NCBI GenBank assembly: GCA_035041965.1
Contig: JAPYMA010000059.1
Span: forward strand, 1-64,000
DNA length: 64,000 bases
Source of the DNA: Anisakis pegreffii
Taxonomy: Eukaryota; Nematoda; Chromadorea; Rhabditida; Anisakidae
Direction of reading: 5' to 3'
The notes beneath the pieces are model-generated. The model saw only the letters and a program-made list of their open reading frames with translations. It did no database searches and was not told where the DNA came from. This document shows, in pieces, positions 1-11,425 of the stretch. The translations under genes were made by a program, and so were the position numbers. How positions within the stretch are numbered: position 1 is the first letter of the stretch; each line of letters starts with the position of its first letter.

Positions 1-174
1 TGGGGTGTCTGCTCTTGTCAACTGATCGGGAATTGTCGAAATAGCATCGCGAGGACTACTGAGAAGGAAACTAGCATGAGAATATAAGAGAAAATAGAGA
101 TGCAGAGGGTTCATGAATCCTGAGTGTCATGCATCGGATGCGAGCGTGTGTAGGTGTACACGTGCGTGTTTAAA

Positions 175-220
175 GCATTGTAAGCATGGAACGTCGTTTG
201 ACGTTCCATGCTTACAATGC
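175..220. repeat. Perfect 21-bp inverted repeat with 4-base loop
   Basis: The left arm (175-195, starting GCATTGTAAGC) is the exact reverse complement of the right arm (200-220). The loop at 196-199 is GTTT. A run of T follows the right arm. It is seen directly in the sequence; function is unknown. It could be a fold-back element remnant, a hairpin RNA precursor or an assembly artefact. Confidence 0.9.
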
Positions 221-1158
221 CTTTTTGATAGAGTGCATCCAGATGACCATTGCGAAATTCCAATGCATTGAGTAAACAACATCACAAAAAGTTCTGATCT
301 CTGATCAGCTGTTTGACATTGTACCATTGAAACTGTTTCATCAAAGGGAAGCATATAGAGCATGAGTATATTCTAAGTAATGATAACTGATTACTTTGAT
401 AAAATACTGTTCATTGATATCACAATCAGCTTAAATCAAGAAGAGTTGCACGCGAAAGGCGGCTAATACAATTGAGATGTTTAATATCTTCACTTTCTAT
501 ACAGCCGAATCGCTCTGATGAGCAAATCGCTTTCTAGCAATAAAATATCTCGGTTCACGCATTCAAAGAAGGCTTCATAATGTGAGCTATTATCATGGTT
601 TTACTTTGCATACAATATGATGCAAAAATACTCATTTTAAACATTACTTCAATTCTTGAACATATCAATAAGTATCGGTTTCGGTAATATCCAATTACTG
701 AATGACGCTTGTTGTTGTGTTCTTATCAGGTGGATATCTATTATGTGTGATGATAATGATAATGGTATCAGTAATAACTTATTGTTATCATTATTGTAAG
801 TCATTATCATCTCATTATATTCTGATCTTTGATTACTCAACAATTCCATCATTATCACTAAATATTGTCTTCGAATTTTTTATGCTTCAACTGTATTTTT
901 CAACAAAAACTGGTCAATGTAAACCCCACGATTTTTTCCTTAGTTAGTTGAATTTAACATACTGGTTTTGCTTTTGGGTTTATCTGTAAATTTCATTAGC
1001 CCCTAAGGTCATCGATGCGATTGCGCAATGGTTGATTGCTCACACTGGGAATTTCATGAAAGATAACCTTTTGAATAACGCGAAAACGGATGATGATAAG
1101 CGGAGAGTCAGTTCACTTCGAAATTCACTTTTAACGTTTTGATTTGACCGAAAGTTTT

Positions 1159-1200
1159 TTCTTCAGCATTCAAACGAATAATATCAATCACACATCAGTT
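1159..1200 (+). repeat. Dispersed 42-bp repeat, copy 1
   Basis: Matches 27982-28023 in the same orientation at 38 of 42 positions by my count, including the shared core ATTCAAACGAATAA and the end ACACATCAGTT. Both copies are in gene-free DNA. The match does not clearly extend on either side, so this is probably a fragment of an old interspersed element. Confidence 0.6.
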
Positions 1201-1822
1201 ATCAGATTATGTTTTCACTTTGCAAATTATGTGAAACACTTTTACCGAAATGAGTAATGTCCTGAAAGGATAAGCACAGCTCTGTGCATATGTCACGGCA
1301 TTGTTGCTATTCAACGTTAATTCGTGTAGATTGATTAAAAATCTTTTTTTCGAAAATATACGACTGAAAGATTTTCATTTGTAGTCTAAAAACTGAACAC
1401 GTCAAATCTGTTGAATCAGAAGCCATCAGCTACCTGATTTTGACCTCTGCAGAGCATAGAGCATATTCAGTGAGCCAACAATGTTCGACTGAAGCATCAA
1501 TTTTATTAATTGAAGCACCGAACATCAATTTTATTCGCAAACAGAGCAGTATAACGTCTTGAATTCCATCTGGAAACATGCTCTTGCACTAAAGTCGGAT
1601 GATAACTACTCTCCTTTCGGATATCATCCGAAATAATCACAATTTTATATCTTCCCAAATGAAATATCTTTATTGTTATAATTATAAGCCAATTGACCCA
1701 CTCGATTATACAATTCCGGTAAAGCATACATTCTCGTTGCTTTATGCATTTTGACACGTTTACAAAATCATGAAAACTGCCGATCGATCACTGCAGAATG
1801 AAATTCACTCGTAGTGTTTAGG

Positions 1823-3818
1823 TCACAAAGATAAAAGAAGACATTTTTGTTTGAGTGCGCGAACACCTTCGCTTGGAAGTATATATGATTCACCATCGAG
1901 CAGTCTTCGTTTCGCGAATAACATTCAAATTTGCGTTACTTTCAACAAGATCCGCATATTTCCAAATGGCCAAATGACGACTTTTACCATGCAAACAGAA
2001 CACGTGCATGTGCTCATAGTCAGCCTGGGATGCGTTCGCCTTACTCCATTCCAACTCAGTTCGGCTCACATCTCGGCACAAATAACCAACCTGAAATTGA
2101 ATTCTGAAAAAAAAGAGAGTTCCAGTAGTGGATAAGTTCGTAATGATACAGGTTTTGATGAAGCGGTGTTTCACTGCAATATCTGATATGTTTGATAAGT
2201 GTTTCACTGCCAGAATCAAAGAGATAACTGAGATACTCCAGAATCAACTCAAAGAGATAAGTGAGATGCTACTGAACTGAGTGGTACAATTCTGAAAGTA
2301 TTATTCAATCATACAGTGTAGATATCATCGATCTACTACGACTATGTTTGATCCTTGTGCAAATCTGACATGTTTTCTGTTGATTTCACCGGATTTAAGT
2401 TGAGGCGATTTGGTATATCGCGAAAACTCGAAGTCAAATTCGTTAAGGTTGAATGAGCACTAACGACAAATAGGTCAAAATGATGCGCATTAATTTTCGT
2501 GAGCAAAACTCGAAAATAATGAGATTTGTTCGGTTTTGACAGAGTGAATGAAACTGACCACAATACACCAATGCGCACAATCTCCATGAAGAATCACCGG
2601 TTCATTGTTTTTATCGCAGTCGTACGGTATCAATACGGCACTATCAGCTCTCAACAACTCACACAACTCCTCCGCTTTCGGCAAATCCCGAACTACACCT
2701 CGTAAAGCTGGCCATATCGAAACAGCCAATTCGTAAAGCCATTCCACTGAAATGATTTCACTCTGTAATCGAGCTGAGTCTTGCATCCAATGCTGCATTC
2801 AGACTCTGAACTGTCACCTGGTGTAGAGTCTCGAATTTCCCTACAGGATTGAATGGAATCCTCGAAAATGAACCAGTCATTTGTCTGTAATTGCGAAACG
2901 TGGATGGAACGGATGAAAAATGAAATGGAATTCAATTTCTCGAATTCGATTGATAGAGAATATTCGATATTATCGATGACATGTTAAGTAGAACCGTCCA
3001 AGAGATTGGTGGTAAACTAAGATTGTCACCATTTCGTTATGCAAACAGCTATGACCATTTACTGATTTTGATCACTGATTCAGTTGAATTTATATGGATT
3101 AGAAAGTGAATCAAAAACCTGAGAACATTTCCCCTCGACTAGTGAAACCTTTTTGCTGAGCTATCTTGAGAATATGTTCTACATCAACAGCAGGTAATCG
3201 TAACGATGTGGCGGCCATTTGAAGTGTAACCAAACCGCACCTTTAATTTATTGTTCAGGTGCCATTGAATCTTTGATAATGACTCCTCTAGAGATGATGC
3301 AATTTCCCAATTACTCCAAATATGCAGCTGAATTATTGTCACTGACAGTTAACACTGAACTAAAAGATTCTGCAGAATTTTTAAACATCAGATCAACTTT
3401 TCAAATGAACCTACGTGCTCACGATTAGCTGCAACTTATTGCAAGCATAAACTTAATTCCGATTATAATTTTGTAATTTCACTCGTTCGCAGAAGGTAAA
3501 TGAGAAAGCCTTCTCATTATGTGCATGTTCGGTTAAGTTATCAATCGAATCTCCCTCCCATCCCCATTATTTTCATGTATTCATTTGATCAGCGTCTTCA
3601 CTTTGATTCAACGTGATCGTTGCCTCTACTTCTGAATCTGAGCGAATAACTTACTGAGGTCCGTTCTGTAGTATCGATACCACACTGTCACGTAAATATG
3701 CGATGGCTCCAGATCCGGATTCCGCCTCTTCTGACTGAGCTGATGAAAACTGCTCGATTACACGGCTCAATCGATTCTCAAAGACGTTGCTTCGTAGGGT
3801 ATTGCTCATCATTATCAT
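1823..3818 (-). CDS. ACTMAP: Actin maturation protease (ACTMAP / C19orf54 family), with frame break
   Basis: Cysteine protease of the family that trims acetylated N-terminal residues from actin in the cytosol. Exons read on the minus strand: 3818-3655, 3240-3119, 2746-2559, 2090-1823; phases agree at all three junctions. Exon 1 ends in LQNGPQ and joins CGLVTLQMA, giving the QCG catalytic-cysteine motif. Then follow GEMFS, VLIPYDCDKNNEP, and GDCAHWC with the catalytic histidine, and in exon 4 GKSRHLAIW and VESN. The family's C-terminal signature (DGESYILPSEGVRALK) follows, but one frame over: the upstream frame hits TGA just after TARW. So a one-base shift lies at about 1880-1910, which is a sequencing error, a recent mutation or an unseen mini-intron. 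Start could be ATG 3818, 3812 or 3809. The donor of exon 3 (2559 or 2562) is uncertain. Length would be about 245 residues, shorter than the human protein, which has a long proline-rich N-terminus. Confidence 0.8.
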
Positions 3819-6800
3819 CAGCAATAGAAGGTTGAAACGACTCTTCTTTGGGCGACCAACAAATCATAGGATTCTCGCAATGCAATCGGATGTAATATCT
3901 TGATGGGATTCTAAAAAGTGAAACAAACTGCTTCTTTAAAAAATGTGAAAACTTTTTTTTTGAAACAATGTCGAATACTGTTGTACGGAATGATCTCCGA
4001 ATGTCGAGCACGATTGTTCGAGTGAGGCTGTAAGCAAGCGTTGATTGGCCTGCTTGTAAATGTTCACCTAAAAGTGAAGCCGAAGCGTGTGGTGTGTGCC
4101 TGAGCCAACTCGAACTTTTCCACATTCTTCAGCTAGCCGCGAAAAAAATGCTGCAAATTTTATTCATTTGAATTGTGATGTTTTGAATTGTGAAATTTAA
4201 ATACGTAAAAATTTTCCAGAGAGAACGAAACTTCAGTTTTTATTCTGCTTTCTCTCTCGGGAAACATTCAATAAATTGGATTCAATCACTTGCGCCTTTC
4301 AATGATTAAATTTCATTTAAATTATTCAGTTTTCTAAAAGTTTCACTGATTGTGAGATTAATGTTTAAGTATTCTTTCTCTTAAATAATTGAGAAATTGA
4401 AACGCTCAATCAGTGTACTGCTCTATCATCGAAATCAAACCACTTTTTTGAGTGAGGCGAGCATTGGGCCAGTTAAAAGAAAGCATTCATCAAATTATTC
4501 ATATGTTCACTATCTTCTTTGACCGAGTGGAAGGAATGAATGAAATTCTTGTTCCATTCTAACATTTCAAATCTTTTCTATGATTTATCACGTTTCATAA
4601 AAGTTAAGCTTATCACTACCCATTGCGAACGTATACTATGAACTCAATTCAATAGCATTTGATTACGATTCCGTGAAAACCATGGTCAAGTCAAACATAA
4701 CAAATGCTCAAATGAATATAATCAAATCTAAGTTCGCGACAATAATTTCATTGTTACCACTATTTCAAATGAACAAAATATCTCCAATTTTATTACGATT
4801 GCGTTATTTTAGAGAGTACACAAGTGATTCAGCTGAATGTTGTGTGAGCAAAAAATATTGATGAACATCAGACATATTTCACTCGACTGATAACGACAAC
4901 ACAACGCTAAAATTTCTTTCGTTTAATAGTGTTCTTCCAAAATCCACTTAAATAAATTGTTGTGATTAGGCAGGAATAATGGTGATAACGATCTGATAAC
5001 AAAATCTTCAGATCGCTCGAATATAAATGAGTTTTGATAAGTTTTAACCATCAAATGATGAGAGTTTTCAACTTTTACAAAAATAAACATACTAAACGTA
5101 AGATCACTTATATATGTAATATTTTTACAATAATTTTGCGAAAGCATCAGAGACGAATGCATTAGAATGAATTTGTTTCATTGGTGATGATTTCTGGTCA
5201 ACTTTGTCCGAATATACGAGCCATACGAGCAGACTTACGATTGATTCTTTTTCCGAGCAATTCCTAGGCAACTTCTATAGGACTTGAGTTCGGTTTTGGT
5301 GTGCGATTATTGACCTCATTAGAAGGATGGATGGACGGATGGTGAGTTAAGGAAAGGAAGTGTAATCGACGACGAGGAACGATATGAATATAGCAAATGT
5401 GATCATCATTAGAGTGGAGATTTAAATGCGTAGTAATAATCTCCGAGAGATGATGGATGATGTTTGCTCGATAGAATGCTGCCCTTAGCAACGATTATTG
5501 CGGGCGACGTACACAGTGCAATAATAGTAGCACTTGTGAACTAGTGAACAACGAACACATCGTCTTTCTCACGATTTTTTTATCAGTTAAAGTACGACGA
5601 TTAGTTACGATTAATTCATTAACTTATGTCTTATAGTTTTCGAATTTATTCAGCAGGATATTTCGGATTTTTGAGCAGTAGTTTAGAAAAAAAATTTGTA
5701 GAGAAATATTGAAACTTGGTCAGTTGATCTGATTCAGTTGATGATTTTTAATTGGATATGAAGTGAGCTGATTTAGTTCATCGTTTAATGATGGAACTAC
5801 TGCTGGATTAAAGCTGCTGATTTGATTATGTTTAGCGTGATTTCTTAATGGTGTCGATGGAATGATGCAAAATTTTGTCAGGAAGAAGAATTTTATTTTT
5901 TGAATGGAATTGGTGAACAATTCAGTGGGATTAGCGAAGTTTGCTGCTTGGTTGCGCGATATTTTTCAAATTGTTTATCCATTTTTACTTCATTTTTACT
6001 TTTACTTCATGGATACTGTTATGTTCCAATAAGCCATCAAGGTGTTCTTGAGAATATTTTTGTTATTTTGGCAAATTTTAGAGTGTTAATCGTAATATTG
6101 GTAGTGTAACGATGTAACACGATTCTTTAAATGCAAATTTTGAGACATCACTCTTATTAAGAACTAAAAAGATTTGTTGAATTGCTTTGGAATCGTTCAT
6201 TCGTTTGTGAAGTGACTCGTTTCGATTGGGTTGTTGAACGGTTGTGTGGAAGGAAAATTGCGATTCTGTTTCCATTCTCATTTTGATACTCGGAATTCTT
6301 TGTGTTTGTCCATAAAAAATGCCTTTTCTAAGCCACAAAATTCCATCTAAATTATCCAAGAATCGACTGATCGATACAATTCGCTCGTTGAAATTTCTAA
6401 ATTTCTGTAAAAATGGTAAGCCGAACCGTTCAGATTGGAACAATCTTTTGTTAAGTACAGAAGGCGGTTTTATCATTGTGTGCCTACAGATGCTTTCCAT
6501 CATTCTTATTTCTTTAAGTGATTCTGTTTCTGTGCCTGAATTATCTGCAATATAAGGTTATCGAATGCCTTTATCACACAACAAGGTCTCGACTGTCAAA
6601 AATAAAGTTTTCTGAACTTTTTGATGGAATCTAAAAACTGAGCCTGAAGGAGAGCACCAATCTCAGCTCGAAGTCAACACTAGATATGAATCTGAATGTT
6701 GAGTGCTGAAAACTGAGATATAAAAAAACGTTATTGTTGTCACATTGTGAAATGTTATAATTGGACGAATAATGTTAATCGAGAATCAATTGTAGCAATC

Positions 6801-6834
6801 AAATTTGAATGATTGTATTTATTTGTTTATAGAG
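3819..6834. other. Divergent spacer between ACTMAP and PP5
   Basis: About 3 kb separates the two divergently transcribed genes and must contain both promoters. A 141-codon minus-strand frame at 6078-6503 has no recognisable domain or splice context and I treat it as chance. No RNA gene or repeat stands out. Confidence 0.4.
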
Positions 6835-9800
6835 ATGACTTCAGAGCATGTCGTCTCAACAGTACTTGACAGTTTGGATGGTATTACAAATCCGTCTGAA
6901 AAGGCACTTCGAATCAAGGATGAGGCAAACCAATTCTTCAACGGTAATCATATAGATGATCACCGTTCTACAATCGTTTTTCATAAAAAATTTATTGTTT
7001 TATCAGCTCGCCAATCGAACACTCATTTATGATAATGGTAGTCGAAGACTCGAGATTAGCTCGGCTTGAAAAGATCTGAAATTAATTACCGTACCACCTT
7101 GAGGGTGGAGTGCAGTTCTACTTTATGAATTATCCATTCTGTTTCGAATTCCTGGATTCTGTCAGTGATAAATATCTCTAGGAAACCAATCCATTTAAAC
7201 GAATCCCTAAGCTTTCACCAATAAATTACCCGCACCTTAATTTCACAAATATTCCCCTTTATGAAATCATATCAAGTCCGTTCAAATTTGAAGAAAATTT
7301 TATGAAGAAACTCAATTCGAACTTTTTATTATTAGACTAATGATGTTTTTATCAAATTAAGATCAAGCATATGATGTAGCGATAGACTTGTACACGAAAG
7401 CCATAGAACTGGATGGCTCAGTGGCCGTGTTGTACGGGAACAGAAGCATGGCATATCTGAAGAAGGAGTTATATGGGAGTGCTTTGGAAGATGCGGCTTG
7501 CGCACTCAAACTTGATCCATCCTATATCAAGGGATACTATCGACGTGCTACAGCCAACATGGCACTAGGCAAATTCAAACTGGCCTTAAAAGATTATGAT
7601 GCGGTTAGTGAATCTGATTTTCGTTTCTATTCTATTCATTGGATACGATTCTGTTGTTGAATTGAATGTACACGCATCGAAATGTATTAGTATCCAAAAG
7701 TGAATTATTTTTGTAACATATTTTATAGTTATTATGGTCATTATCATTGTTCTAATTTTTATATTTATGGGTTCAGCAAATTAACCTAGCTTTTATTGTT
7801 TTGCTTGTGCAGGTACGTAAAGCAAGACCATCGGATAAGGATGCAATGCGAAAATATGAAGAATGTCATAAGATTATCCGACGAAGAGCATTCGAAAAAG
7901 CCATCTCGATGGATCACGATCAGAGGAGTATTGCGGATTCGATCAATATTGAAACGATTGGTTCGTGGATCGATAATGTTTACTTCTGTATCGATTTCAA
8001 ATATTTAGAAATATTCGATGCAACAACGGAAATATTTTCATATATATATATGTAATTTTTTGTTCTGTTCATTGAAACGAGAAAATAATTTTGTTTTGGC
8101 CATTTCATGATCACTGCAGAAGTTGAGTCATCGTACGATGGACCGACGTTGGAGGACGAAATCAGTGCCGAATTTATGGTTCAGTTGATCAAAACGTTCA
8201 AAGCACAAAAGAAATTACACAAGAAATACGCCTATAAAGTGAGTGTCTCGTGAAGGTTTTTGTTTTCTGTAATAATCACAATAAAATGTCACTAACATTT
8301 GATCTAAACTGCGTGCTTGGTGTATCATTATGAGGTTTGTGTGAGATGCTTTCATTTAGAAATTATCATCAGAGCAAATAAAATTCAATTCGAAGCAAAA
8401 GTCTCAAAGACATTCGGGTAAAATTGATAAGCTGAAACTACGTTGAGCCTATTGAAAGAACTGCGATTCTATCGTAGAGTTTTTGGTCATGTCGTCCATT
8501 TTCCTAATGTTAATGTTTACTTTACTGTGCGTATCTCACGTCGTTATCAGATTTTTTAAAGTATTATTATGATATCTTGTTATCGTTCATCCATATTGAT
8601 GTGTTATCAGTTTTCATACTGTATTACTATGTAAACGTTGAGTGGAACACATAATTTTTTTGCAGATATTATTAGCAATCCGAAAAATGTTCGGTGATTT
8701 ACCAACGTTGGTGGAAATTGATGTGCCGACGGGTCAAAAGTTCACGATTTGTGGTGATGTGCACGGTCAATTCTATGATCTTTGCAATATTTTCGACTTG
8801 AACGGTCTTCCATCCGAGCAAAATCCATACCTCTTCAACGGTGATTTCGTGGATCGAGGCTCATTCTCGGTTGAGACAATCTTCACGTTGTTCGGCTTCA
8901 GACTACTCTATCCGAATCACTTCTTTATGTCTCGAGGTTCATTCAGTTCCATTATTTTTTTGACAGTCTCGTTTCTTATCCAATGTTGGACTGTAAACCA
9001 ATGTGATGTTGATTTTGTCAGAGTCTTTTTGATGGAAGTAAGAGCAGTAAAATTTGAACTCATGGAATGGTAACGTTCTCGTTGCTTACGATTAGATATG
9101 AATTTTAAACGAAGAGAATTGTAAGGAATTGCTTAAATATGAATGTTGAGAAGTGCAGGTGAATTATGTTATGTGTGTTAATGAACATCTGTTTCGATAC
9201 ACATTAAGAAGAGAAATGATTTAGAAATGAGAAATTATTAATAAGTTTATGTGGCATTATGAATAAAAGCAATTTTGTTGAGGTAATCATGAAAGTGAAG
9301 TGATGAATAAAATGTATGGATTCGAGGGTGAGGTGAGGAGTAAGTATACCTCACAAATGGCCGATTTCTTCACCGAAATATTCAACCATTTGCCACTCTG
9401 TCATCTCATCAATAGGAAAATATTCGTAGGTTTTGTTTTTTTAGTGATTCAAAGTATTTTCATTGACTTGATTTGTTTTGTTTACATTGGCTTGATTTTA
9501 ATCTGTTTTGTTTGCTGGTTATATTTGATTTTATGGTGAAGCTGAATTGAACTTGTTGTAAGTATTCGTTTATAGGTTTGTCACGGTGGTTTATTCAAAG
9601 ACGACAACACAACGCTAGATGAAATTCGGACTACGAATAGGGTTCGTCAACCGCCCGATGAAGGTTATTTTTATCATATGGGTTTCGTTTCAAATTAGTG
9701 ATTGTTCGCACAATTCTTATTGATATTAGCATTTTAACGTTATTGGTAAAAATGATGATAATAACATCTATAATAACGTATCAAACAAATTTTGATTGGT

Positions 9801-10596
9801 GTAGTGATGTCGGTGTGTATTTTAAGGGATTATGTGCGACTTATTATGGTCAGATCCACAAGAGTTTGCCGGTCGATCTCCGTCAAAACGTGGTGTGGGC
9901 TGTCAATTCGGACCGGATGTCAGTGACGATTTTTGTAAACGTAACAATCTGCAGTATGTTGTTAGGTGGGTCGATATTCGGTGCTTGATTAGTTATTTAG
10001 ATATCAGAAATGGCTTGTGACTGTTGTGGGATGATGGTGGTGAAAAAACAAAATTTGAGGTGATTTCAGGAGTCATGAAGTGAAACCGGATGGATATGAA
10101 ATACATCATAGTGGAAAATGTGTGACGGTGTTTAGTGCACCAAATTATTGGTTCGTTTAGCGTTTTGATTTAGTTTTTAATGAATATTATTGTTGAATAA
10201 TTCAAATCATTGAATCGATTGATTTATATAATGAAATGAGAAATGAGGAAAGGGATATTGCAGTGATACAATGGGTAATAAAGGTGCATTTATCACAATA
10301 AAAGGAGGCGATTTGAAGCCTCGATTCACATCGTTCAGTGCCGTTGAGCATCCCAGTGTAAGTTTTTTAATTTTCTTCTTGCAGAATAATCTTTTGAATT
10401 AATCAGCTTGCCAGTTTGGTATAATCACGATCGTATAAATAATATTATCGGTAATAATTATAATAGTAGTGATACAGTTGATAACGGTGATATTTATCAT
10501 AATGGTATTAAGAGGAAATGGAGTTGTCATATTCATGAAAATAAATTTCAGGTAAGGCCAATGGCATATGCGAGTAGTTTGTTTGGATTTGCATAG
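6835..10596 (+). CDS. pph-5: Serine/threonine protein phosphatase 5 (TPR-PPP)
   Basis: PPP-family phosphatase that binds Hsp90 through its TPR domain and dephosphorylates signalling proteins. Exons: 6835-6943, 7362-7603, 7813-7960, 8120-8238, 8666-8936, 9283-9425, 9576-9663, 9827-9965, 10070-10150, 10264-10357, 10552-10596; all phases agree, giving 492 residues, close to the usual ~499. TPR repeats fill about residues 25-130 (e.g. [30 protein letters not shown]). Catalytic motifs are intact: [21 protein letters not shown] (split over exons 5 and 6), [32 protein letters not shown]. The protein ends [11 protein letters not shown], equivalent to the human autoinhibitory C-terminus. The ATG lies two bases after TTTATAG, an acceptor-like site, so the messenger may be trans-spliced or have a 5' UTR intron. 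It converges on the GT92 gene downstream. Identification is secure; exon 6 uses an unusual acceptor (TTGAG). Confidence 0.96.
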
Positions 10597-11425
10597 TGAA
10601 AAAATTTATTTAATGCGGACCTGGAATGAAATGAAATAAATAAACGATCTATTGAATTGTGTTCTGTTATATTCATTTGATCTTTTGATGATTGATAACT
10701 TTGATGAGAGTGAACGAACATGATTACAACTATTGTCATATTGAAGATGAATGTTATCATGCGGCTATCAATATTGATTATATTTCGCAGTGATCACATT
10801 GATTGTTATCATTGCTGTTATTTCGATGATTATCAATTTTACTTATGTTTACGATTATTTCTTCGTGGATTGTTCACTAACTAGATGTTATATGTTGACT
10901 TATTGAGAAAAAAATGTCGTCTTATAAAAAAATTCGTTCTTTACACCATTTTGCACTATCAATACGTTTGTGAAAGAGGGTGTTTAGTGTTTTGATGAAA
11001 AAGTGTTTCAAAATTTTGGAATATCTCTAAAAAATAGTCACTTTGAGATAATCATTCAGTTAGGTCGATGCTATTGTTGATGTGATTTCTTGTTTGTTGG
11101 TTCAATGAACGATTAAGATTAACGATAAGTTTTGCTCAAATTTATTTTATATGATTTGAGAAGGCGTTTAGAAGTTAAAATGCAATATTGAACATATTTG
11201 GCAAGCAATGGCAAGAATACAGTGAATCTCATTGAGGATGGGTGAATCAGTGTGTTGAGCTGGGATTACAAAATTTTTGACACTTGAAACACTGGCACAC
11301 TGCGGCGTATTGAGGCAGTTATGGAACCGCTTTTACTGGGAAGCAGTTTTGTTGAAGAATCTATTGGCATCCAAGTGATCAGTTGATTTGATCAATTTTT
11401 TGGAGTGTTCGCTGATAAGTGCGAT
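10597..11425. other. Convergent 3' spacer
   Basis: Holds the 3' ends of PP5 (plus) and the GT92 gene (minus). Shortly after the PP5 stop there is AAATAAATAAA at 10634-10644, which may serve as its polyadenylation signal. Nothing else stands out. Confidence 0.4.

Larger units (their letters stand above)
1..1822. other. Gene-free left end
   Basis: I found no exon with recognisable protein similarity or a convincing splice-site pair here. The open frames are short, AT-rich and unsupported. The stretch holds the 175-220 hairpin and one member (1159-1200) of a two-copy dispersed repeat. It lies downstream of the minus-strand ACTMAP stop codon at 1823, so its right edge is probably that gene's 3' untranslated region. 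Confidence 0.5.

Noticed and set aside
6078..6503. 141-codon minus-strand ORF between ACTMAP and PP5
   Set aside because: No recognisable motif, no splice context and an overlapping plus-strand frame; one ORF of this length is expected by chance in 64 kb of AT-rich DNA read in six frames.
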